Assembly (NCBI RefSeq): GCF_900099815.1
Contig: NZ_FNCW01000003.1
Coordinates: 117,446 to 181,445, forward strand
Origin: Psychroflexus sediminis
GTDB taxonomy: Bacteria; Bacteroidota; Bacteroidia; Flavobacteriales; Flavobacteriaceae
DNA: 64,000 nt
Direction: 5' to 3'
In this document: positions 1 to 9,092 of the stretch, in pieces
Position numbering within the stretch: the stretch's first letter is position 1
Layout: each line of letters begins with the position of its first letter
Translations under genes and position numbers: made by a program
Notes under the pieces: model-generated
Told to the model about the DNA's origin: nothing
Seen by the model: the letters and a program-made list of their open reading frames with translations, nothing else
The model's database searches: none

Positions 1-547
1 ATTCTACTGGAACACTTCAGGTGAAGAGTTTCGTGATAGAATGGTGAATTATTATGATGAATTCTGGAATGCCCAAAGACTTAAAAAGGCTGAAGATATC
101 GATTTGTCTCCTCAGGAAGTTATGTCTCTGGCGGCCATCGTTCAAAAGGAAACGGCTCAGGTGGAAGAACGTCCGAGGGTTGCCGGGGTTTACTTAAACA
201 GATTGCGAAGAGGAATGAAACTCCAGGCAGATCCAACAGTGATTTTTGCCCTTCAATATGAAAATCAGGATTTCGAAACCCCCATCAAACGGGTGCTTTA
301 TAAAGATCTGGAAATGGATTCACCTTATAACACTTATAAGTATACCGGCGTGCCTCCCGGACTTATTGCCATGCCGGATATTTCTTCCATAGATGCAGTG
401 CTCAACGCCGAGTCTCACGACTATCTTTATTTTGCTGCCAATCCTGAAAATCCCGGTTATCATCAATTTGCAAAAACCTTGGCTCAGCACAATCGCAATG
501 CGAGGCTGTATCAAAAGTGGGTTAACAAACAAGAAATATATAGATAA
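1..547 (+). CDS. mltG: Endolytic murein transglycosylase MltG, C-terminal part (5' end outside window)
   Basis: MltG (YceG family) cleaves nascent peptidoglycan strands on the periplasmic face of the inner membrane. The reading frame is open from the left edge (first full codon at base 2, reading FYWNTSGEEFRDRM), so the ATG at 41 is an internal Met and the N-terminal membrane anchor lies outside the window. Family hallmarks seen here are IVQKETA, containing the catalytic Glu (residue 37 from that Met), followed by RVAGVYLNRL and MKLQADPTV, then PYNTYKYTGVPPGLIAMP. The stop is TAA at 545-547, followed closely by a strong hairpin terminator. The identification is secure; the only limit is truncation by the window edge. 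Confidence 0.95.
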   Translation, partial: FYWNTSGEEFRDRMVNYYDEFWNAQRLKKAEDIDLSPQEVMSLAAIVQKETAQVEERPRVAGVYLNRLRRGMKLQADPTVIFALQYENQDFETPIKRVLYKDLEMDSPYNTYKYTGVPPGLIAMPDISSIDAVLNAESHDYLYFAANPENPGYHQFAKTLAQHNRNARLYQKWVNKQEIYR

Positions 548-571
548 AAACATTGAGTTTTTACATCAGCA

Positions 572-604
572 AAAAGCCCTTAGGAATTTATCCTAAGGGC
601 TTTT
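572..604. terminator. Bidirectional rho-independent terminator
   Basis: A perfect 14-bp stem, AAAAGCCCTTAGGA with its complement, closes a 5-nt loop. The ends are A-rich on one side and T-rich on the other. It sits between the convergent mltG and ABC-F genes and can serve both. Confidence 0.9.
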
Positions 605-625
605 GATTTATGCGATGCTCGGGAT

Positions 626-2257
626 TTAAACCCCCACAGCATACATTTTTTCACGCTGTTCTTTGATCTTAGGATCAGACATATACTCATCGAAGGTGGA
701 GAATTTATCGATGATGCCGTTTGGCGTAAGTTCTATCACTCTATTACCAACAGTCTGTGCAAATTGATGATCGTGAGTGGTCAGTAAAATATTTCCTTTG
801 AAATTGTTCAGTGAATTATTGAAGGCCGTAATGGTTTCCAGATCCAAGTGATTGGTAGGTTCATCTAAGATTAAGACATTCGCTCTGGTCATCATCATTC
901 GACTTACCATGCACCTTACTTTTTCACCACCAGACAGGACATCGCAGGTTTTTAGAGCTTCATCTCCACTGAAAAGCATTTTTCCTAAAAATCCCCGGAT
1001 GTGGACTTCTTCTCTTTCTTCTTCGGTTTTGGCCCACTGTCTCAACCAGTCCACCAGTGAGAGTTTACTTTCAAAATATTCGCTGTTGTCGTTTGGCAGA
1101 TAAGATTGATTGGTAGTCACCCCCCATTTGTAAGAACCCGTGTCAGGTTCGGTTTTACCATTGATGATTTCGTAAAATGCAGTAGTCGCTCTAGAGTCTT
1201 TTGAGTAAATCACTACTTTGTCTCCTTTGTTGAGGTTGACATGAACCTTGGTGAATATCTTCTCGCCATCAATACTAGCCGATAAGTTTTCAGCATGTAA
1301 GATTTGATCTCCAGCTTCCCTTTCTTTTTCGAAAATAATAGCGGGATACCTTCTGTTGGAGGGTTTTATGTTTTGAAAATCCAATTTATCCAGCATTTTC
1401 TTTCTGGAGGTCGCCTGTTTGGATTTGGCAACATTGGCGCTGAAGCGTTCTATAAACTGTTGAAGCTCTTTTTTCTTTTCCTCAGCTTTTTTATTTTGCT
1501 GGGCTCTTTGTTTGGCTGCTAATTGGGAAGATTCATACCAAAAGGTATAATTACCGCTATAATGAGTTATTTTCCCGAAATCAATATCAGAAATATGCGT
1601 ACATACCGCATCTAAAAAGTGACGGTCGTGAGAAACCACGATGACTGTATTGTCAAAATTGGCTAAAAAGTTTTCTAACCAGGTTATGGTTTCGTAATCC
1701 AAATCGTTGGTAGGCTCATCCATGATCAGCACATCGGGATTTCCAAAAATCGCTTTGGCCAAAAGTACTCTTACCCGTTGTTGGCCATCGAGGTCTTTGA
1801 CCAGGGTGTAATGAAGGTCGGAACCTATACCCAGGTTGGAAAGTAAGGCCGCAGCATTGCTTTCTGCATTCCATCCGTCCATTTCTTCAAATTCAACTTG
1901 TAATACTCCCACGCGTTCGCCGTCTGCATCATTGAAGTCCTCCTTGGCATAGATATCATCCATCTCTTTTTTAATTTTAAAAAGAGGCTCATTACCCATC
2001 ATCACTGTTTCCAGGACATTAAAATCATCATACATAGAGTGATCCTGTTCCAGTACAGACATACGTTTGCCCGGTTCCAGGTGAACATGCCCGGAAGTAG
2101 GATCCATTTTTCCTGAAATAATATTTAAGAACGTAGACTTACCAGCGCCGTTAGCACCAATAATACCATAACAATTGCCAGAAGTGAAACTGGTATTGAC
2201 TTCGTCAAAAAGGATGCGCTTACCAAATTGAACAGAAAGATTTGAAACTGAAAGCAT
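626..2257 (-). CDS. ABC-F family ATPase (YbiT/Uup-like) with degenerate second P-loop
   Basis: This is a soluble tandem-ABC protein of 543 residues with no membrane segments. ABC-F proteins bind the ribosome E site and act in translation or antibiotic protection. Domain 1 has an intact Walker A (GANGAGKST, residues 34-42) and Walker B (VLIMDEPTND), but its signature reads LDGQQ (156-160) rather than LSGGQ. A charged linker rich in Lys, Glu and Gln (about 245-300) is the ABC-F interdomain arm. Domain 2 keeps the LSGGE signature (431-435) and Walker B (VLILDEPTNH), but its P-loop position (about 350-360) reads IYSKDSRATTA and lacks GxxGxGK. From memory this pattern occurs in a Bacteroidota subclass of ABC-F proteins. 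The ATG at 2257 lies 20 bp from a TACTTTTG promoter box. Confidence 0.9.
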   Translation of the reverse strand: MLSVSNLSVQFGKRILFDEVNTSFTSGNCYGIIGANGAGKSTFLNIISGKMDPTSGHVHLEPGKRMSVLEQDHSMYDDFNVLETVMMGNEPLFKIKKEMDDIYAKEDFNDADGERVGVLQVEFEEMDGWNAESNAAALLSNLGIGSDLHYTLVKDLDGQQRVRVLLAKAIFGNPDVLIMDEPTNDLDYETITWLENFLANFDNTVIVVSHDRHFLDAVCTHISDIDFGKITHYSGNYTFWYESSQLAAKQRAQQNKKAEEKKKELQQFIERFSANVAKSKQATSRKKMLDKLDFQNIKPSNRRYPAIIFEKEREAGDQILHAENLSASIDGEKIFTKVHVNLNKGDKVVIYSKDSRATTAFYEIINGKTEPDTGSYKWGVTTNQSYLPNDNSEYFESKLSLVDWLRQWAKTEEEREEVHIRGFLGKMLFSGDEALKTCDVLSGGEKVRCMVSRMMMTRANVLILDEPTNHLDLETITAFNNSLNNFKGNILLTTHDHQFAQTVGNRVIELTPNGIIDKFSTFDEYMSDPKIKEQREKMYAVGV

Positions 2258-2276
2258 AATAAAGCTGAATTTTTTG

Positions 2277-2284
2277 CAAAAGTA
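2277..2284 (-). promoter_or_regulatory. -7 promoter box (TACTTTTG) for the ABC-F gene
   Basis: On the minus strand the octamer TACTTTTG matches the Bacteroidota -7 consensus TAnnTTTG exactly, 20 bp before the start codon. No clear -33 TTG is seen at ideal spacing. Confidence 0.6.
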
Positions 2285-2365
2285 CTCATTTTATTATAAT
2301 GCCTAAAGAATTATTGGCCTGCTTTTTTTAACGGTGGCTTAACATGTTTACAGTTTATGTAAAAC

Positions 2366-2373
2366 TAGTTTTG
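2366..2373 (+). promoter_or_regulatory. -7 promoter box (TAGTTTTG) for the lipoprotein gene
   Basis: TAGTTTTG matches TAnnTTTG. Transcription would begin near 2380, which makes the ATG at 2376 unlikely as a start and favours the ATG at 2391. Confidence 0.55.
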
Positions 2374-2390
2374 TAATGTTAATGGATTAT

Positions 2391-3797
2391 ATGAAGTATC
2401 TTTTTGCTGGTTTTCTAATGGTTTGTTTCAGTTGTTCTTCAGAACAGGAAAACGATCTAACTTTTATTGGTGGCCGAGTTGTCAATCCCAATTCTAGCTA
2501 TGTCACTTTAGAGCATAATGATGAGGTTATTGACACCATTCCTTTAGATTCAAATAATAATTTTGGTTACGAGTTTGCGCAGGAGGAAGAGTCGATTTAT
2601 ACCTTTAAACATTATCCGGAGAGTCAAAATATTTATTTAAAACCAGGAGACAGTGCAGTTTTGAGAGTCAATACTCTGGAATTCGATGAATCCTTAAGTT
2701 TTGGCGGGAGTTCTTCAGCAGAGAATAACTTTCTGATCAATATGTTTCTTTTGAACGAACATGACAACGAACTGATCCTGTCATATTACAAAATTTCCCC
2801 ACAGCGTTTTATTGAAAAAACGGACTCTATCATGAGTCTTCGCCTTAAAAATTTTAAAAGCTTAAAGGCAGAATCAGAATTCACAGCCTACTTTGAAAAC
2901 ATAGCGGAAAGCACGATTGAATATGAGCATTATGACATGAGAGAGCGTTATGCGTTTTTGATGAAAAAATATATTCCGAGTAAGTTTGACGAGTTCCCAG
3001 ACTATTATTTTGATTACAGAGAAGCGGTAAATTTTAATCATCCCGATTTGGTATCAAATTTCAGTTATATGCGGTTCTTAGATAATTACTTAAGAAATAA
3101 GTCTATCGAAATTTGCGAAACTGAAAATAGAGATTGCTTCGATTTGAACGATCATCAAAATTTGAAACGCCGACTGAATCTTGTTCATGATTTATTTGAC
3201 AATGAATATTTGAAATCCAATTTCTTTAACCGCTTCATCAGAAGGGAGATTGTTTTTTCTAAAACTGAAGAGCAATTGAAAGAAACCTTGGCCCTGATTG
3301 ACAAATTTGATCTTTCTGCCCTGGATAAAGAAGAACTACATCAATTGACGACTATTCAAAGTAAATATCTGGTTGGAAAAAACTTAAAAGATTTGAGTCT
3401 GAGGACCCCGGCCATGGATACTGTTCAGCTTTATCAAATTTCAAAAGCTAAGCCGATTGTGATGTACACCTGGTCAGCCCTGACTTTTGAAAGTAAAAAA
3501 AACAATCTCAAAAAGATTAAAGAACTTCGCGAAAAATACCCTGAACTCGATTTTATAAGTATCAACTTAGATTTCCAGAATCTCAATTTATGGAGAAATG
3601 CGCTCAAGCGATTTAATCACCCTTCACAAACTGAATTTCAGGTCGTTTCTGATGTGCCTCCCAATACCTATGGATTCTTTAAAAATTATCTCAATCGGGT
3701 TTACGTTTTAGATGAAAATTATAGCCTGACTAATAATTCCTTGAGTTTATTTGATCCAAAGCTTGAAAGTCATATCCTTGAAGTGTTAAATCGATAA
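2391..3797 (+). CDS. Lipoprotein with C-terminal thioredoxin-like fold (TlpA-like, no CxxC)
   Basis: A predicted outer-membrane or periplasmic lipoprotein. From the ATG at 2391 the protein begins MKYLFAGFLMVCFSCSS, a signal peptidase II leader with lipobox ending at Cys 15. In-frame ATGs at 2376 and 2382 would add up to five residues, but the upstream -7 box argues against them. The N-terminal third resembles the DUF4369-type domain common ahead of thioredoxin folds in Bacteroidota (YVTLEHNDEVIDTIPLD). The middle is helical. The last ~120 residues look like a TlpA/AhpC thioredoxin fold (PIVMYTWSALTFESKKNNLKKI), but the redox CxxC site is missing, so a thiol-oxidoreductase role is doubtful. 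Function is unknown. The gene is divergent from the ABC-F gene and upstream of typA. Confidence 0.75.
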   Translation: MKYLFAGFLMVCFSCSSEQENDLTFIGGRVVNPNSSYVTLEHNDEVIDTIPLDSNNNFGYEFAQEEESIYTFKHYPESQNIYLKPGDSAVLRVNTLEFDESLSFGGSSSAENNFLINMFLLNEHDNELILSYYKISPQRFIEKTDSIMSLRLKNFKSLKAESEFTAYFENIAESTIEYEHYDMRERYAFLMKKYIPSKFDEFPDYYFDYREAVNFNHPDLVSNFSYMRFLDNYLRNKSIEICETENRDCFDLNDHQNLKRRLNLVHDLFDNEYLKSNFFNRFIRREIVFSKTEEQLKETLALIDKFDLSALDKEELHQLTTIQSKYLVGKNLKDLSLRTPAMDTVQLYQISKAKPIVMYTWSALTFESKKNNLKKIKELREKYPELDFISINLDFQNLNLWRNALKRFNHPSQTEFQVVSDVPPNTYGFFKNYLNRVYVLDENYSLTNNSLSLFDPKLESHILEVLNR

Positions 3798-3891
3798 CCG
3801 GATTAAATCGTTGATTATTAGATTTTTATTCCATTTATAAGTCATTCCACTATCATTTTGCCAAAGCGGTTTTTAATACATAAAATAAGCC

Positions 3892-3899
3892 TACCTTTG
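3892..3899 (+). promoter_or_regulatory. -7 promoter box (TACCTTTG) for typA
   Basis: An exact TAnnTTTG match 23 bp before the typA start codon. The -33 element is not obvious. Confidence 0.6.
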
Positions 3900-3922
3900 C
3901 ACACTTAAAATTACGCCTTTTT

Positions 3923-5719
3923 ATGAATATCAAGAACATTGCGATTATCGCTCACGTTGACCACGGCAAGACAACTTTGGTGGACAAAATTATGCATTAC
4001 TGTAAATTGTTTCGTGACAACGAATCCACAGGAGATCTTATACTAGATAATAACGATCTCGAGCGGGAGAGAGGGATAACGATTGTCTCCAAAAACGTTT
4101 CTGTAGTTTACAAAGACACAAAAATCAATATTATAGACACTCCTGGTCACGCCGATTTTGGCGGGGAAGTAGAGCGAGTGCTTAACATGGCCGATGGTGT
4201 TTTACTTTTAGTAGATGCCTTTGAAGGACCTATGCCACAAACGCGTTTTGTGCTTCAAAAAGCTCTGGACCTGGGGCTTAAGCCTTGTGTGGTCATCAAT
4301 AAAGTCGATAAGCCAAACTGTACTCCAGATGAGGTTCATGAGAAAGTATTTGACTTGATGTATGAGCTTGGTGCTGAAGAATGGCAACTGGATTTTCCAG
4401 CGGTATATGGTTCGGCATTGAACAACTGGATGAGTGAGAGTCCAGATGAAAAAACAGATAATATCGAGCCTTTGCTCGATATGGTTATAGAACATATAGA
4501 GTCTCCTGAAGTAAAAGAAGGAAATACGCAAATGCTGATTACGTCTTTAGACTTCTCTTCTTATACGGGCAGAATCGCTATAGGTCGTTTGCACAGGGGA
4601 ACTTTAAAAGAAAATATGCCGGTTTCATTGGTGAAACGTGACGGTAGTATTACTAAAACTCGTATCAAAGAGCTTCACACCTTTGAGGGTGTTGGAAGAC
4701 GCAGAGTGGAGGAAATTCAGGCTGGTGACATTTGTGCCATTGTTGGCCTTGAAGGTTTTGAGATTGGTGATACGGTTGCCGATATCGAAAATCCTGAAGG
4801 TTTGAAATCTATTGCGATCGACGAACCAACGATGAGTATGCTGTTCACGATCAATGATTCTCCTTTCTTCGGAAAAGATGGAAAATTCGTGACTTCCAGA
4901 CACATCAAGGATCGTTTGACTAAAGAACTGGAAAAGAACTTAGCTCTAAGGGTAGAAGAAACTGATTCTGCAGATAAATTCAACGTTTTCGGACGAGGCG
5001 TTATGCACTTATCGGTTTTGATTGAAACCATGCGTAGAGAAGGTTACGAACTTCAAATTGGTCAGCCACAGGTTATCATCAAAGAAATTGACGGCGTGAA
5101 GTGTGAGCCTATTGAAGAACTGACTATCGATTTACCTGAGAATATTTCAGGGAAATCTGTTGAGATGGTGACTTTGCGCAAAGGTGAAATGCTGAGCATG
5201 GAAGGAAAAGGAGACCGGATGACTATTCAGTTTTTAATACCTTCTCGTGGAATCATTGGTTTAAGAAACCAGTTGATGACCGCTACAGCCGGTGAAGCGA
5301 TTATGGCTCACCGCTTTAAAGAATTTCAACCGCTTAAAGGGGATATTCCACAGCGTCAGAATGGATCTTTAGTATCCATGGAAAAAGGAAAAGCCATTCC
5401 TTATTCTATCGATAAACTTCAGGACAGAGGTAAGTTTTTTGTAGACCCGGGCGAAGAGATTTACGAGGGTCAGGTCATTGGTGAAAACTCAAGGTCTGAT
5501 GATATGACTGTGAATATCACAAAAACTAAAAAACTATCTAACGTGAGATCTTCCGGTGCAGATGATAAAGCTAAAATTGTTCCGGCGAAGAAATTCTCCC
5601 TGGAAGAAGCTTTGGAATACATCCAGAAAGATGAATACGTGGAAGTAACCCCACATTTTTTAAGAATACGTAAAATCTATTTGACCGAAACCGATCGTAA
5701 ACGTTTCAAAATCATCTAG
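3923..5719 (+). CDS. typA: Ribosome-associated GTPase TypA/BipA
   Basis: TypA/BipA is an EF-G-like translational GTPase that binds 70S ribosomes and helps 50S assembly and stress adaptation. The protein has 598 residues, the normal family length. The G-motifs are visible in order: G1 AHVDHGKTT (10-18), G2 RGITI, G3 DTPGHADF, G4 NKVDKP. They are followed by domain II ([19 protein letters not shown]), EF-G-like domains III and V ([17 protein letters not shown]), and the TypA-specific C-terminal domain ([20 protein letters not shown]). It starts with [15 protein letters not shown], the canonical N-terminus. It is a single-gene unit with its own promoter box and terminator. Confidence 0.97.
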   Translation: MNIKNIAIIAHVDHGKTTLVDKIMHYCKLFRDNESTGDLILDNNDLERERGITIVSKNVSVVYKDTKINIIDTPGHADFGGEVERVLNMADGVLLLVDAFEGPMPQTRFVLQKALDLGLKPCVVINKVDKPNCTPDEVHEKVFDLMYELGAEEWQLDFPAVYGSALNNWMSESPDEKTDNIEPLLDMVIEHIESPEVKEGNTQMLITSLDFSSYTGRIAIGRLHRGTLKENMPVSLVKRDGSITKTRIKELHTFEGVGRRRVEEIQAGDICAIVGLEGFEIGDTVADIENPEGLKSIAIDEPTMSMLFTINDSPFFGKDGKFVTSRHIKDRLTKELEKNLALRVEETDSADKFNVFGRGVMHLSVLIETMRREGYELQIGQPQVIIKEIDGVKCEPIEELTIDLPENISGKSVEMVTLRKGEMLSMEGKGDRMTIQFLIPSRGIIGLRNQLMTATAGEAIMAHRFKEFQPLKGDIPQRQNGSLVSMEKGKAIPYSIDKLQDRGKFFVDPGEEIYEGQVIGENSRSDDMTVNITKTKKLSNVRSSGADDKAKIVPAKKFSLEEALEYIQKDEYVEVTPHFLRIRKIYLTETDRKRFKII

Positions 5720-5742
5720 CAGATCGTTTTATATAAAGTTGA

Positions 5743-5772
5743 AAAGCCTGTTCAAATTTTTGAACAGGCTTT
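5743..5772 (+). terminator. Rho-independent terminator after typA
   Basis: A perfect stem AAAGCCTGTTCA with its complement (5743-5754 with 5761-5772) is followed by a T-rich run. The A-rich left side may also terminate the convergent minus-strand gene. Confidence 0.85.
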
Positions 5773-5806
5773 CTTTTTTTTATTTGTATTATGCGATTTC
5801 TAATCT

Positions 5807-6514
5807 TTAATTTTGATCAGAATTTTTAAGATTTAAGTTATGATGAAAACTAAACTGTAATTGATTTTTGGAAAAGGTTTCCGTTTCTTGTCTCATCCAT
5901 CCGAATTGAACTTTAGCGCTGTTACTTATGATGTAGCCCAGCCCAAAGTAAGTTCGATTCCTATCAAAAAGTTCAACTTCACTTATACCATTGTTTCGTT
6001 CTCCATTGATGAATAATTCGTTGTAAAAAGCGGTGTAAAAGGTTTTAGGCACAAGCTCTTTTGAATTTAATCCTACATTGATAAATAGGTTATACCTTAA
6101 GCGTGTTCTAAAATCCTGATTTTCTATCCAGCGTTGTTCGTATCTAAACCTATGAGTCAAATGAACTCTCTGTAAAATCTTTTGGCCGAAAAGAGCTTCT
6201 TGATAAATCCTATTTTCATTGATTGTCGATGAACTTCTCCCAGGACTTCCAGTAGTAATATTGGCATAGCCAAGTGTAAATAATACAGAAGAATCATCAG
6301 TCCTATAAGTAACTCCAGACCTTAATAAGAGCTGTTCCAAATCTCCAATGCTATTCCAGTTTCTGTATTGAAAATCACCCTGGACACCAAAATTGGATTC
6401 TTCAAAATTGACATTATAAAAGTACATATACCAACTTCCAAGTTTGGATTCTTCAACTTGAGATAAGGCAGTAAACGATAATAAAAGCCCAAGGCTTAGA
6501 AATAAATATTTCAT
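5807..6514 (-). CDS. DUF2490 family secreted outer-membrane-type protein
   Basis: A 235-residue protein with a signal peptide (MKYLFLSLGLLLSFTALSQ, cleavage after Ser-Gln). The mature part has alternating aromatic beta strands (GSWYMYFYNVNF, NFGVQGDFQYRNW, HRFRYEQRW, RLRYNLFINV, FYTAFYNELFINGE, NRTYFGLGYII), which is the DUF2490 pattern: a predicted small outer-membrane barrel of unknown function, frequent in Flavobacteriia. It starts at a clean ATG and no partner gene is evident. It is convergent with typA and sits downstream of the FMN-reductase gene on the same strand. Confidence 0.8.
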   Translation of the reverse strand: MKYLFLSLGLLLSFTALSQVEESKLGSWYMYFYNVNFEESNFGVQGDFQYRNWNSIGDLEQLLLRSGVTYRTDDSSVLFTLGYANITTGSPGRSSSTINENRIYQEALFGQKILQRVHLTHRFRYEQRWIENQDFRTRLRYNLFINVGLNSKELVPKTFYTAFYNELFINGERNNGISEVELFDRNRTYFGLGYIISNSAKVQFGWMRQETETFSKNQLQFSFHHNLNLKNSDQN

Positions 6515-6572
6515 TATTATGAGTTTTGATTTGGAATAAAAATGATCTGTAAATCTAGAAAAATAAAGGCTT

Positions 6573-7079
6573 TTATATTTCTAAAAGACCATCAAACATC
6601 AATTTAATATCTTCCGGTAAAACGATGAGGTCATCGACAAACTCCACATCTGTTTTATAAAAATTGGCTTCAGAAATGATGGAGGCCTGTTGAGCCTTAA
6701 GGCTCATTTGCAGGGATATTAAGGCGTGTTCACCTCGCGGTGCTTTGGGGGTAAAGGTGATGGGCAAAACCCTTTTTCCAAAGAGTTCTCCGGAATCGGT
6801 TATCCATTCCAGCATGTTTTTAAGGACTGCCGGGATGTTGTGATTGTACTCCGGAGTGGAGATGAGCACCAGATCCGCCTGTGTGATACGATCGCGCAGT
6901 AGATTTATGATTTCAGGCATTCCGGCATTAAGCCGTTCCGTCGTAAATAAGGGAAAACGATAAAGCCCTTCGTAGACTTCAGCCGTATGTTTATCGGAAA
7001 GGTGTTCAGCGATAGCCTTAAGGAATTTGACATTACTGCTGTCTCTGGAAGCGGAACCGGAAATACATAAAATCTTCAT
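6573..7079 (-). CDS. NAD(P)H-dependent FMN reductase (flavodoxin-fold)
   Basis: A cytoplasmic flavoprotein of 168 residues in the NADPH-dependent FMN reductase family (PF03358). It should reduce FMN, quinones or azo compounds using NAD(P)H. The N-terminal phosphate-binding loop is GSASRDSSN (residues 8-16), and the conserved STPEYNHNIPAVLKNMLEW motif lies near residues 79-97. The length is typical and the start is ATG at 7079. It stands about 40 bp downstream of the LytTR regulator on the same strand and could be cotranscribed with it. Confidence 0.88.
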   Translation of the reverse strand: MKILCISGSASRDSSNVKFLKAIAEHLSDKHTAEVYEGLYRFPLFTTERLNAGMPEIINLLRDRITQADLVLISTPEYNHNIPAVLKNMLEWITDSGELFGKRVLPITFTPKAPRGEHALISLQMSLKAQQASIISEANFYKTDVEFVDDLIVLPEDIKLMFDGLLEI

Positions 7080-7121
7080 TTTTTATGTTGAATATAAGCA
7101 ATTTCAAAAGCATGGAGAACA

Positions 7122-7871
7122 TTAACCTATCCAGATTTTAAAGTCTTTCACCCGTTCCCGACTTACAATAACAGGCTGGTCAAGAGCTTTCAAATTGATT
7201 TTGATTCTACTGGTGGAATAGCTCAGCATATCCTGAATTGCCAAATAATGAATGATATGGCTTCGATTTATTCTGAAAAAATCTTTGGGGGACAATTTAG
7301 GCTCAAGCTGGTTGAGGGATTCATCGATGACGTAATGCTTTCCTTCATAAGTCACCAGGGAAGTCGCCTTATCTGAACTTTCAAAACAGGCAATCTCATC
7401 GGCGGAATAGGTTTTAAGCTTTTCGCCCACTTTCACAGAAAAACGAGTCTTATATTCAGCATCGTTTTGGGACTTCAGCAAAAGACTTTTCAGCAATTTG
7501 GCGTCGATGGATTCTGAGGATTTTCTCTTTTCAAACTTCTTAAGAGCTGATTTGAGTTCCTCCTTATCAATTGGTTTGAGGAGGTAGTCAATGCTATTGA
7601 GTTTAAAGGCTTTCAGGGCATATTCATCGTAAGCCGTCGTGAAAATTAAATCGGATTCGATATGGACCTGTTCAAAAATTTCAAAAGACAAGCCATCACT
7701 CAATTGAATATCTAGAAAAATCAAGTCAACTTTAGGTTCTTTCTGAAACCATTCTATCGCCTCTTCTACCGAATGTAATTTTTTGAAAACAATATAATCA
7801 AGTGCAGTGAGTATTCTCTCAAGTCTTCTTGCTGCCGGTTTTTCATCTTCTACGATAACTATCTTGCTCAT
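7122..7871 (-). CDS. LytTR-family response regulator
   Basis: A two-component response regulator of 249 residues. The receiver domain (1-120) has the acidic pair at 8-10, the phospho-acceptor Asp 54 (LIFLDIQL) and Lys 99 (YLLKPID). The C-terminal LytTR DNA-binding domain (about 145-249) carries the conserved KTYSADEIACFES and INRSHIIHY stretches. The ATG overlaps the stop region of the kinase gene by 4 bp (7868-7871), so the two are translationally coupled and should work as a pair. LytTR regulators bind paired direct repeats, and the barrel gene just upstream at 9093-9587 carries such repeats in its promoter region. Confidence 0.93.
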   Translation of the reverse strand: MSKIVIVEDEKPAARRLERILTALDYIVFKKLHSVEEAIEWFQKEPKVDLIFLDIQLSDGLSFEIFEQVHIESDLIFTTAYDEYALKAFKLNSIDYLLKPIDKEELKSALKKFEKRKSSESIDAKLLKSLLLKSQNDAEYKTRFSVKVGEKLKTYSADEIACFESSDKATSLVTYEGKHYVIDESLNQLEPKLSPKDFFRINRSHIIHYLAIQDMLSYSTSRIKINLKALDQPVIVSRERVKDFKIWIG

Positions 7872-8902
7872 AAGTTTTGAGTTTGAATGAGAGGTAATTT
7901 TACTCTAAAGGTATCAGAATCTTTTTCAATTTCGATTGGACTTTCAGTATACCTTTCAAATCGCTTCCTGATGTTCATCAAACCTATTCCGTTTCTTTTG
8001 GAGTCATTAGCCTTTGGGTTCGCATTGTTTTGAATAACGAAATGTTCTTTAGTTTGATAAATCTGGATGATTAATGGAGACTTTTCTGTCACTTTGTTGT
8101 GTTTTACGGCATTTTCAATTAAAAGCTGAAGAGAAAGCGGAACTGTATCATAAGATTCGTCTGGGACTTCAATGCTGTATTCCAAACTGTCTTCAAACCG
8201 GGTAGAGAGCAGATTCAAATAGACTCTGGCAAAATCCAGTTCAGAAGAAATACTTACCAGATCTTCCTGTCGCTGGTCCAACACGTAGCGATACACTTTA
8301 GACAGGCTTGTGGTAAATTCAGTAGCCCGTTTAGGGTCTTCTTCAATTAAGGAGGCTAAGACACTCAGGCTGTTGAACAAAAAGTGCGGATCGAGCTGAT
8401 CCTGAAGCGCTTTATGCTTGGCTTTGGTATGTTCAATAATTTCTTTCTGAACTTTCAGTTCGGACTCAACTCCAAATTTGTAAAAGTAGTAGGTATGAAA
8501 AGCCAGGCTAACAATAAGCGAAATTATTGCTACAAAAATATAGTTGAATAGGCTTTCATTAGCTATGAAGTTTTGAAAAGTGATTCCAAAAAGTAAAACA
8601 CCTTGGATGAGTCTGGCCATAAAAAATCCAAGAACAGATAAAATCATAGAACCTGGGATGCCAAGAAGAATCAATATAAATGGAGCTTTACGCCAGGAAT
8701 ATTTTTTCTGAATAAGTGTGAAGAAAATCATATTCAATCCTCCTATAAAGAGGGCAGAGGAAAAATTTGTGATAAATCTTTTATAATCTATTAAATAATC
8801 TATAGAATTTGCAGACAAAAAATTAATGAAGTTTATCAGTACAGCTATTGCTAAAGATATACCTGCTAATTTATAGAATTGTTGAAGTTGTATTGTTTTC
8901 AT
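7868..8902 (-). CDS. LytS-type sensor histidine kinase (His_kinase family)
   Basis: A membrane sensor kinase of 344 residues, partner of the adjacent LytTR regulator. The N-terminal ~145 residues hold four predicted membrane helices (LAGISLAIAVLINFINFL, ALFIGGLNMIFFTLI, ILILLGIPGSMILSVLGFF, FVAIISLIVSLAFHTYYF). A short coiled coil leads to the PF06580 core with phospho-accepting His 173 (DPHFLFNSL), then the ATPase N-box LLIENAVKHN and the G-box GIGLMNIRKRF. There is no extracellular sensor domain, so any signal is probably sensed in the membrane. Its own TACTTTTG promoter lies 17 bp upstream of the ATG. Confidence 0.93.
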   Translation of the reverse strand: MKTIQLQQFYKLAGISLAIAVLINFINFLSANSIDYLIDYKRFITNFSSALFIGGLNMIFFTLIQKKYSWRKAPFILILLGIPGSMILSVLGFFMARLIQGVLLFGITFQNFIANESLFNYIFVAIISLIVSLAFHTYYFYKFGVESELKVQKEIIEHTKAKHKALQDQLDPHFLFNSLSVLASLIEEDPKRATEFTTSLSKVYRYVLDQRQEDLVSISSELDFARVYLNLLSTRFEDSLEYSIEVPDESYDTVPLSLQLLIENAVKHNKVTEKSPLIIQIYQTKEHFVIQNNANPKANDSKRNGIGLMNIRKRFERYTESPIEIEKDSDTFRVKLPLIQTQNL

Positions 8903-8918
8903 GATTTTTATTTTGATT

Positions 8919-8926
8919 CAAAAGTA
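8919..8926 (-). promoter_or_regulatory. -7 promoter box (TACTTTTG) for the kinase/regulator operon
   Basis: An exact match to TAnnTTTG on the minus strand, 17 bp from the ATG at 8902. Confidence 0.6.
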
Positions 8927-9020
8927 ACTTGAAATGTCATTTTTAAAATCATGTTTTCGATGAATCGACCAATTTGAAAGATGAACTGAATATAAAGCTT
9001 AAATTTCAAATGTTCCCATA

Positions 9021-9070
9021 AAAAAAGCCTCGAAATGAATTCGAGGCTTTGCACAAAGTTTTGCTTTGTG
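9021..9070 (-). terminator. Tandem hairpin terminator of the 9093-9587 gene
   Basis: Two hairpins follow the stop codon on the minus strand. The first is CACAAAG/CTTTGTG (9052-9070). The second is a perfect 11-bp stem, AAAGCCTCGAA with its complement (9024-9034 with 9040-9050), ending in a T-run on the minus strand. Confidence 0.85.
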
Positions 9071-9092
9071 ATAGTTATAGTGCTTTACAGAC

